NCBI GenBank assembly: GCA_963575745.1
Contig: CAUYUJ010007213.1
Span: 116,706 to 139,205 of the forward strand
Length of the DNA: 22,500 nucleotides
Direction of reading: 5' to 3'
DNA from: Prorocentrum cordatum
Taxonomy: Eukaryota > Sar > Dinophyceae > Prorocentrales > Prorocentraceae
The position numbers and the translations under genes were made by a program. The notes beneath the pieces were generated by a model. The model did not search any database. It saw only the letters and a list, made by a program, of their open reading frames with translations, and was not told the origin of the DNA. Shown here piece by piece: positions 16,776 to 22,500 of the stretch. Position 1 is the stretch's first letter. Each line of letters starts with the position of its first letter.

Positions 16776-17246
16776 AACACTCACCGACCTGACACAGAGG
16801 CGGAAACCTCCGGAGCCTCCGGAGCGTAAGCAGGCAAGGCTGAACCTAACGATGTTTTACGTGTTCGTTTTGTTTTCGTGTTCCCTCGCCTTTGTCTCGA
16901 ATCCGCCTTTACCGCAAAACGAAATCGAAACGAAAACGGCCCACGAAATCGCCCAAAACACCGTCTAGGTCCAGCCCTGCAAGCAGGGAGCAACAAACTA
17001 CTCCAGAACAGACAGAGCCGAGGCCGAGCCTCCGTTTCCAGGTCCCCGAGCCTCCTGTGGCTGTCCCTGCCCACGCTAGCCTCGCCTCGCCTCCCGAGGC
17101 CGACCGGCGACCGCGCCATTGTGGCTCAAGCCAAAGGCTTCGGATGGCTCAGACGGGCACGCACGCCTTTTGAGTCGTGGTGCCTGGCTGAGCCTTTGCC
17201 TCCTGCGGGAGGAGGCGCGTGCACGGGTAGGGGGACACATGCGAAA
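16776..17246. other. Unique sequence without a recognisable gene, containing a degenerate SL relic
   Basis: The segment includes a T-rich patch (16854-16895) and an A-rich cgaaa patch (16918-16940) that are partly complementary. No protein motif is recognised on either strand. Confidence 0.5.
17111..17130 (+). other. Degenerate DinoSL relic
   Basis: gccattgtggctcaag at 17115-17130 matches the last 16 bases of the spliced leader except for one T-to-G change, and is preceded by ccgc where the leader has ccgta. It ends exactly at the leader's 3' end and is followed by cc rather than a GT donor, as expected for an old retroposed mRNA. The downstream sequence shows no recognisable coding region. 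Confidence 0.6.
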
Positions 17247-17362
17247 CCTACCCCTACCCCCCACGATTTCTGAGGGGGAGGGTGGGGTTCACTTCGCTCG
17301 GGAGCTCCCGAACGAAGTGAACCCCACCCTCCCCCTCAGAAATCGTGGGGGGTAGGGGTAGG
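17247..17362. repeat. 116-bp near-perfect palindrome
   Basis: The arms 17247-17304 and 17305-17362 are reverse complements at 57 of 58 positions, with no spacer; the centre is cgggagctcccg. The ends read cctacccctacccccc and its complement. Both strands read the same short open frame, confirming the symmetry. The pentamer gcgaa occurs at both edges (17241-17245 and 17362-17366). Confidence 0.95.
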
Positions 17363-17366
17363 CGAA

Positions 17367-17788
17367 CGAGTACACTGGAGCCTAAACGACGGATGCCCCT
17401 CCCCAGTGACCTTTTCTTTCTTTCCCGCGCCACGGTCGTTACCTGTGGGGGGAGGTCGGGCGGGAAGGTAACGGAAACGGCGGCCGCAGCGTGCACCCGA
17501 CAGGGTGCGTCCGCGCCACCGGCGCACCAACCGCCCGTGTGCACCACAGCATGTATAGCGGGGTCCAAGCCACCCTAAGACGAAGCCAGGACGAGGAGAA
17601 AATCGGGGGGGGGGGGGATGACTCGAGAATCTCTGAGATCCGGCGGGTTCTGCGGGATGTATCGGGCGGCGCGGACTTCTCAGAGCTGAGAAGGCCCGCC
17701 CCTTCTCACTTCCCCCCCCCCTGGGCGCGCCGCCGATGAACGGATCTCCTTTCTCAGAGGGTCCCACTCTCTCGGGGGGGGGACAGCT
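17367..17788. other. Unique sequence without a recognisable gene
   Basis: The segment contains a 13-G run near 17606-17618 and short C and G runs at 17712-17720 and 17777-17784. No gene or RNA signature is seen. Confidence 0.5.
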
Positions 17789-18120
17789 AAGGAGGAGGAG
17801 GAGGAGGAGGAGGAGGAGGAGGAGGAGGAGCGAGGAGGAGGAGGAGCGAGGAGGAGGAGCGAGGAGGAGCGGAGGAAGCGGAGGAGGAGCGAGGAGGAGA
17901 GGAGCGAGGAGGAGGAGGAGGAGGAGCGAGGAGCGAGGAGGGAGGGAGGAGGAGCGAGGAGGGGAGAGGAGAAGAGAGCGGAGGAAGGAGGAGAAGAGGA
18001 GGAGGAGGAGGAGGAGGAGGAGGAGGAGGAGGAGGGGAGGAGGATGAGGAGGAGGGGAGAGGAGGAGGAGGAGGAGGAGGAGGAGGAGGAGGAGGAGGAG
18101 GAGGAGGAGGAGGAGGGGGG
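17789..18120. repeat. (GGA)n tract with GCGAGGA variants
   Basis: Continuous gga triplets are interspersed with gcgagga units in the middle and are purest at 18060-18113. A short (GGA) run also lies at 18412-18433. Confidence 0.95.
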
Positions 18121-18410
18121 GGGACATCAGCCTGAAACCGAGGGGGTGCATCGCCGATAGATCTATGACGTGGGCCTTCGGTGGCGAAGCCGCGCGCTTA
18201 TGGACGGGGTGGGCTATGTAGCAGGCCCTCATCGGCGATCTGTGGGCGATCGGGGTCGATGCGTGCCCCCCTTTGAGCCCATCCCTGCCCGACCTTGCCC
18301 TTAAAGCTCCGTGGGCTGTTGTCTGTGGGCCGCGCGCCACCGTGACGGCGACCGCGGCGCTGTGACAACGACGACGACGATGGAGAACAATACGATGACA
18401 GCGACGATGT
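18121..18410. other. Unique sequence without a recognisable gene
   Basis: Contains a weak resemblance at 18228-18275 to the 73-bp repeats at 12636 and 12815. Nothing else is recognised. Confidence 0.45.
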
Positions 18411-18434
18411 CGAGGAGGAGGAGGAGGAGGAGGG

Positions 18435-18502
18435 ACGGATGGATGGATGGATGGATGGATGGATGGATGGATGGATGGATGGATGGATGGATGGATGGAT
18501 GG
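18435..18502. repeat. (GGAT)17 microsatellite
   Basis: About 17 perfect ggat units; the tract is uninterrupted and so probably young. Confidence 0.97.
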
Positions 18503-19014
18503 CACGCTCATCGGAGCGGTGGCTGAAAGCGAACTCTAACACAAGAGAAACAACTGCATCGTTGTGTTCGTCGTCCCGACCTGACCGCCCACGGCGTCCC
18601 GGAGCGGGTGGAGGTCACGGGAGCCGCCCGGCCTCAGGCGAGCCGCACGTGCAGACACGTCTGACTGGGCCGAGCCATTCGGAACCTCGTTCGCGAGAAG
18701 TGTGCCCAGCCATCGAATCCTCACGGCGCTGGAGATGAGACCACCACGAGATGCAAGAGAAGCACTGCACCTGGGACCAGTGCGCCACAACTTGTCCCTT
18801 TTGAACGCTCCCTGGCCCTGCGCATGCGGAACTGCTCGGGGGCCTCGTGATGATCCCGAACAAAGCCGAGGCATCCAGCCTAAAATCTTGACTTGGAGAG
18901 GGTCTATGGCGAGAGCTACTGGTTGTGACGAGTCCCACGAGGTCGAACGAGCACGCAAAACGTCACAAAGAATTCGGTCGAACTTCTGTACCATCTGCCT
19001 GAAATTGATGTACA
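18503..19014. other. Unique sequence, no gene recognised
   Basis: Plus frame 18702-19451 and minus frame 19327-18536 are both open across this stretch and the adjoining GGA tract. Neither has a motif I recognise, and double-strand openness argues against a confident call. Confidence 0.45.
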
Positions 19015-19018
19015 ATGA

Positions 19019-19141
19019 GAAGGAGGAGGAAGAGGAGGAGGAAGAGGAGAAGAAGGAGGAGGAGAAGGAGGAGGAGAAGGAGGACAAGGAGGAGGAGGAG
19101 GAGGACAAGGAGAAGGAGGAGGAGGAGGAGGAGGAGGAGAA
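19019..19141. repeat. (GGA)n/(GAA)n purine tract
   Basis: gga, gaa and gac triplets, giving poly-Glu/Lys in one plus frame. Confidence 0.93.
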
Positions 19142-19495
19142 AGACGGTGGCTTTCGGGCCACAATTTGGGTCTCTGGCTGCCGTTCGGGACGATCTGGGC
19201 ACGCCCAAAACGCTCTCGTCGAGGCGCAGCTGCCAGAAAGCACCCCGAGGCTCGAAAACTGGAAAGAACGGACGAACACCTGCGATAACTTCGAGCCGCG
19301 AGCTTCGTCGGACACCAGATTCTGCACCCCCTGCCCGACTGACGAGGAGGAGAACGAGGCCCAGGATCAAGATCAGGCCCGAAGAAACTCGTCTGCTGCT
19401 GCTTGTACCACCCGAGGAACTCTGGGGGGCGAAACCAGATGCGACCCGTGACTTGCATGGATGCCGCACCCCCTCTGCGAGCACCCCCCTATGGT
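19142..19495. other. Unique sequence, no gene recognised
   Basis: This is the continuation of frames that cross the GGA tract. No conserved motif is visible. Confidence 0.45.
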
Positions 19496-19573
19496 CGTGG
19501 CGGCGGCCCCGGCGACACGCTATGCCTTGCAACTGGATGGCGTGTCGCTCCGCTCCGCGGGGCTGGAGGCTGG
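19496..19573 (+). repeat. Dispersed repeat module, copy C (5' part)
   Basis: It matches copies A and B over cgtggcggcgg, cggcgacacgc-atgccttgc, gtcgctccgctcc and ggggctgg. The similarity fades after cacgtgg near 19585, before the ccagaaccggcg block. Confidence 0.72.
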
Positions 19574-19645
19574 GAAAAGCCCGGCACGTGGACGCCAGGG
19601 GACCGCTGAGCAGATACAGCATTCGGCCTGACCCAAGGAACGACA

Positions 19646-19789
19646 AATAAGGAACGGAGCCCCTTTTTTTCCAAGTAAGTCTAGGAAGTCCGAAGGAACA
19701 CCAGGGGGGCTTGCCGCCAAAAAGGTAGCGGAACGCATGCAAACCAAGGGAACGGCCGAACCCCTTTTGAAAAGCAATTGTTCCTTATT
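19646..19789. repeat. Short inverted repeat bounding a 144-bp segment
   Basis: aataaggaac at 19646-19655 and gttccttatt at 19780-19789 are perfect complements. Inside, ggaacgg followed by a cccctttt-type run occurs twice in direct orientation. It may be a small fold-back element or chance. Confidence 0.5.
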
Positions 19790-19892
19790 CAAGTCGGACC
19801 CTGTAGCGTGCCGTGCCGAGGCGTGATGGGGCAGGGCTGGTGGACCGACACGCCGACCAAACGTTCAAGGCCGTGCCCAGGACGCAGCCAGG

Positions 19893-19977
19893 AGGGCGAG
19901 GAGGAGGAGGAGGAGGGCGAGGAGGAGGAGGGGGAGGAGGAGGAGGAGGAGGAGGAGGAGGAGGAGGAGGAGGAGGA
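19893..19977. repeat. (GGA)n tract
   Basis: gga/gag triplets with two gcg interruptions. Confidence 0.95.
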
Positions 19978-20370
19978 CGCTGACGGCGGCGAGCACGACG
20001 ACGAACTCGCGGGCCTCCTCGGCGCCCTCGGCGGCCAGCGCTTGCGTGGTGGCCGCCTCCAGCAGCTGCGCCGTCTCCTCTCCCGCCGGCCACGGGAGCC
20101 GGGGAACGCCTCCCGCTCGATCGCTGAACGATCGAGCTCGAGGACATGCGGTCGCCCATCGGCTTTTCTGGCCGAAGGCCTGCAAGGCAGCGTCGCGGCC
20201 CCCCACCCCCTCCCGCCCCCGCGTCGCCGAGACATTTGGCGCAGAGGCTGGCACTCGGGTCGGGAGAAGCTGCGAGAGGCGGACTCCCGCAAGGCAGCTC
20301 GCACTGCTGCAGGCAGGACCCCGTGCGGCAGGAAGGGGAGGTGAAGGAAAGGGGAGGAGGAGGGAGGGGG
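19978..20370. other. GC-rich sequence; possible coding remnant, not called
   Basis: A minus frame here reads EETAQLLEAATTQALAAEG, helix-like and Ala-rich, and a plus frame reads DDELAGLLGALGG. Either could be an exon remnant, and neither is recognised. A 9-bp perfect hairpin (gctcgatcg-ctgaa-cgatcgagc) lies at 20115-20137. Confidence 0.4.
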
Positions 20371-20898
20371 AGTCATGGAGTCATCAACAAGCAACTCTGA
20401 CACGTACAAAGGAGCTGGGCGCCAAGCCACTCCCTTGAAAAACACTTGTCCCGAAGGCCGACTAGGGGATGTGGAGACACCTTGTCGCTCAGCGACCCGC
20501 AGCCCAGCCGAAGTGGCATGGTTCGTAGGGGGACGGTCGGGCCAACTCGAACGTACTTTTCTGACATTCGAACCCTGCCAGATCGGCTAGCGTACGCAAC
20601 TGGGTTGGTTCCCCAGGGTGAGCGGACACGAGGCACCATGGCCCCGCCTCTCAACCGAATGCGCCATCCCCGTGCCTGATGACAAGCGCGAAGCATGGCA
20701 CCAGCGCCCCGGGTGCAGCAAAGGCGCCACATGCTACGGGTAAAGTGCCACGCAACTGGAATTAGAACCACGTAAGCCGGTTTGTCTCCCCCCTGCCGCC
20801 ACGGACTGACTGGCAAGGCCCCCCCGTCGTATGACCGTCCACCAGGACACGGTACCCAGCAGAGCAGCAACTGCCCCCCCCCCCCCGGGGGAGGAAAG
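20371..20898. other. Unique sequence without a recognisable gene
   Basis: No motif is recognised on either strand. A 13-C run lies at about 20874-20886. Confidence 0.5.
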
Positions 20899-20966
20899 GG
20901 TAGGAGGAGGAGGAGGAGGAGGAGGAGGAGGAGGAGGAGGAGAAGGAGGAGGCAGAGGAGGAGAAG
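20899..20966. repeat. (GGA)n tract
   Basis: About 20 gga triplets with gca and gaa variants near the end. Confidence 0.95.
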
Positions 20967-21115
20967 TGTAAACCCAAGGTGCATCAACAATGTTGAACAA
21001 CACCCCTTCTCCAAGTTCACTCTTAATAGACCCCTACACGAATTTAATTGCATCGTGGAAATGGCCCGTCCGAAGGCAAGCGTCTGCGAACTCTGTGGTG
21101 CCAACACGCCGATCC

Positions 21116-21260
21116 TGGGACTTCAACGCCACGGATGAACGTGACTGTAGCTCCCTGACAATCGAACATCGTGCCAGAACACCGCCCTTGGGACATCAAC
21201 TCCACGAAACGTGACTGTTGCGTCCAGACAATCCCAAATCGTGCCATACACTCCTGGGAA
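21116..21260. repeat. Divergent tandem repeat, period ~70
   Basis: tgggacttcaacgccacgg with aacgtgactgt (21117-21176) recurs as tgggacatcaactccacg with aacgtgactgt (21190-21246). The 39-bp core matches at 32 positions. Minus frames read related peptide repeats, but no known family is recognised. Confidence 0.7.
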
Positions 21261-21330
21261 AATCTGCGAACGTTTAAAACCAATGTGCTCGGCGCTGAAT
21301 GGAGAGCCACATGTTGAAACGGAATCGCCC

Positions 21331-21450
21331 TCCATCCTTGAAACGGCTGCACACTCCTAAGACGACTATGCGCGGCTCTGGGGCCAAAACAACGTTTTGA
21401 AAACCACCCGCCCTTCATCCGTGAAACTGTTGCACATGTCAAGCGCTTTA
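21331..21450. repeat. Second divergent tandem repeat, period ~80
   Basis: cctccatccttgaaacggctgcacac-type sequence at about 21331-21357 recurs as ccttcatccgtgaaactgttgcacat at about 21412-21437. It follows directly on the previous array and may belong to the same degenerate satellite. Confidence 0.55.
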
Positions 21451-22500
21451 GGATCATACATGGTGAGGAAAACGCTGGAGAAACGCCTCGCCCGCCTTAC
21501 CGACACGTCCTGGTGTGCGACAGGTGGGGAGTTAGTTATGAGAGAAAGGGACGGAGAACAGAGGGGAAATGTGGAGAGTGGGAGCAGGCTGAACGCCAAT
21601 CGATCAGAAAGAGTGGGAGGACAGGGGGGGAGGCGCTGGCCCCTTCTTGCCCCTCCTCCTCTGCCTCTTCCCCCTCCTCGCTCTGTTCCTTCCAGCTCCT
21701 CAGCCTGCTCGCCGCCGTCGCCCGCTCAGCCTCCACCTCCTGCCCCTGCCCCTGCTTCGACTCGAGCAGCGGGTGTCGACCTGGGATCTCCGCCACCCAG
21801 ACAGCCGGACCGCGCGCGCCGTCCTGGACTTGGAGCCGTCAGGAGGACGGCGGTGCCTCGACCGTCGAGGCACCGCCGTCCGCCGTCCGTTTGGTCGCCG
21901 CCAAGTTGCGCACATAGCCTTGTGGCCATAGCTTCTGCCGCCGAGCGCTGCCGTGGCCTCAACCGGCCCTCCTCCGCTCGCCCCCGCCGGCTGCGGCAAA
22001 GGCCCGCCTGCGGCGTCGGCCGGTCGCCCACGCGCGCCAGCGCCGCCTCGGCGTGCTCGGCGCAGGCCTGCCCAGGGGCGGAGTTGCTTCAGGGGGAGGG
22101 GGGCAATACACGGGGGAAAAGAATTAAGACGCGCCTATCGTGCTGCCAGGGCCTGAAGGAGGCGGGGCCCCTTGGGAGCACCTTTGGGGTCTTTTTCCTG
22201 CAAATACGGGGACCTCCCTCCGTTTATCGCACCGGGCCGGCAGAAAGCAGGGGCTGGAGAGACCGCGCCATGCCCTTCCTCCCCTTCCCGTTGCCGCCGT
22301 CGACCCCCCCCCCTTCCCTCACGTTCCCCCACCCCCTCCCTCGCCTCTCTCCCCTCTCGTGCCCTCCTGGCCTCCTTTCCTCTTTCCTCCCTCCTGCTGC
22401 CGTCCATTCCTGCTCCCGTCGGGGCGCCTTTGTCCCTGGGGCACGGCACGGCATGGACAGTAGAAGAAGCAAGAAGTTTTGGGATGCGAAGCGGTGGGTG
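21451..22500. other. GC-rich sequence without a recognisable gene
   Basis: The stretch is pyrimidine-rich at 21640-21760 and 22265-22400. Open frames occur on both strands without known motifs. It contains the 37-nt palindrome at 21845-21881. Confidence 0.5.
21845..21881. repeat. 37-nt perfect palindrome (18-bp arms)
   Basis: ggacggcggtgcctcgac and gtcgaggcaccgccgtcc are perfect complements around a single C. The sequence repeats ccgtccg just downstream. Confidence 0.95.

Noticed and set aside
17336-18511. 391-codon minus-strand ORF with Ser-Ile-His-Pro repeats
   Set aside because: The repeats are translations of the GGAT and GGA microsatellites; no other motif is present.
18702-19451. 249-codon plus-strand ORF with FCTICLKLMYN
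   Set aside because: It depends on a GGA/GAA tract for length, the opposite strand is equally open, and no family is recognised.
21061-21138. C2H2 zinc-finger start (CELCGANTPILGLQRHG)
   Set aside because: Only a CxxC and one His are present before a stop; there is no second finger and the frame upstream is repeat-derived.

Overview
The window is nuclear DNA of a dinoflagellate. The decisive evidence is a perfect 21-nt copy of the dinoflagellate spliced leader (DinoSL), on the minus strand at 4755-4735. No bacterial-style operon, rRNA or tRNA was seen. The genus cannot be fixed from sequence reading alone.

Positions 1-4755 hold one large minus-strand non-LTR (LINE-like) retrotransposon, read from 4755 downwards. 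In element order it shows the DinoSL relic, a short leader, a zinc-ribbon plus coiled-coil ORF1-like region, a helical region of unknown function, an endonuclease/exonuclease/phosphatase (EEP) domain and a reverse transcriptase. It runs off the window at position 1. It is decayed: there are in-frame stops at 3929, 3440, 3185, 837 and 34, and at least three frame changes. The RT aspartates are still present. The element is probably dead in cis. Its 5' end abuts a long (CCT)n/(GGA)n tract.

From 4756 to the end the window is almost gene-free and repeat-dense. Polypurine or polypyrimidine (GGA/CCT)n tracts recur on alternating strands and produce many spurious ORFs rich in Glu, Pro, Arg, Ser or Gly. 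Between them are an AAY microsatellite, a 27-nt G run, CA and GGAT microsatellites, two coding-like minisatellites and several short inverted-repeat elements. The only recognisable host-type gene is a decayed WD40-repeat fragment on the minus strand at about 7425-7860.

The most interesting material is a set of apparently undescribed small mobile elements. (a) A 133-bp element at 11958-12090 has 26-bp terminal inverted repeats and a 5-bp target duplication. It sits inside one copy of a dispersed repeat module, and the matching empty site is visible in a second copy at 14785-14942. (b) A ~180-bp family with CCCAGACCCCC termini and two internal hairpins has about five full or partial copies; one hairpin stem shows a compensatory base-pair change between copies. 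(c) A near-perfect 116-bp palindrome lies at 17247-17362. No complete, convincingly functional protein-coding gene was found.
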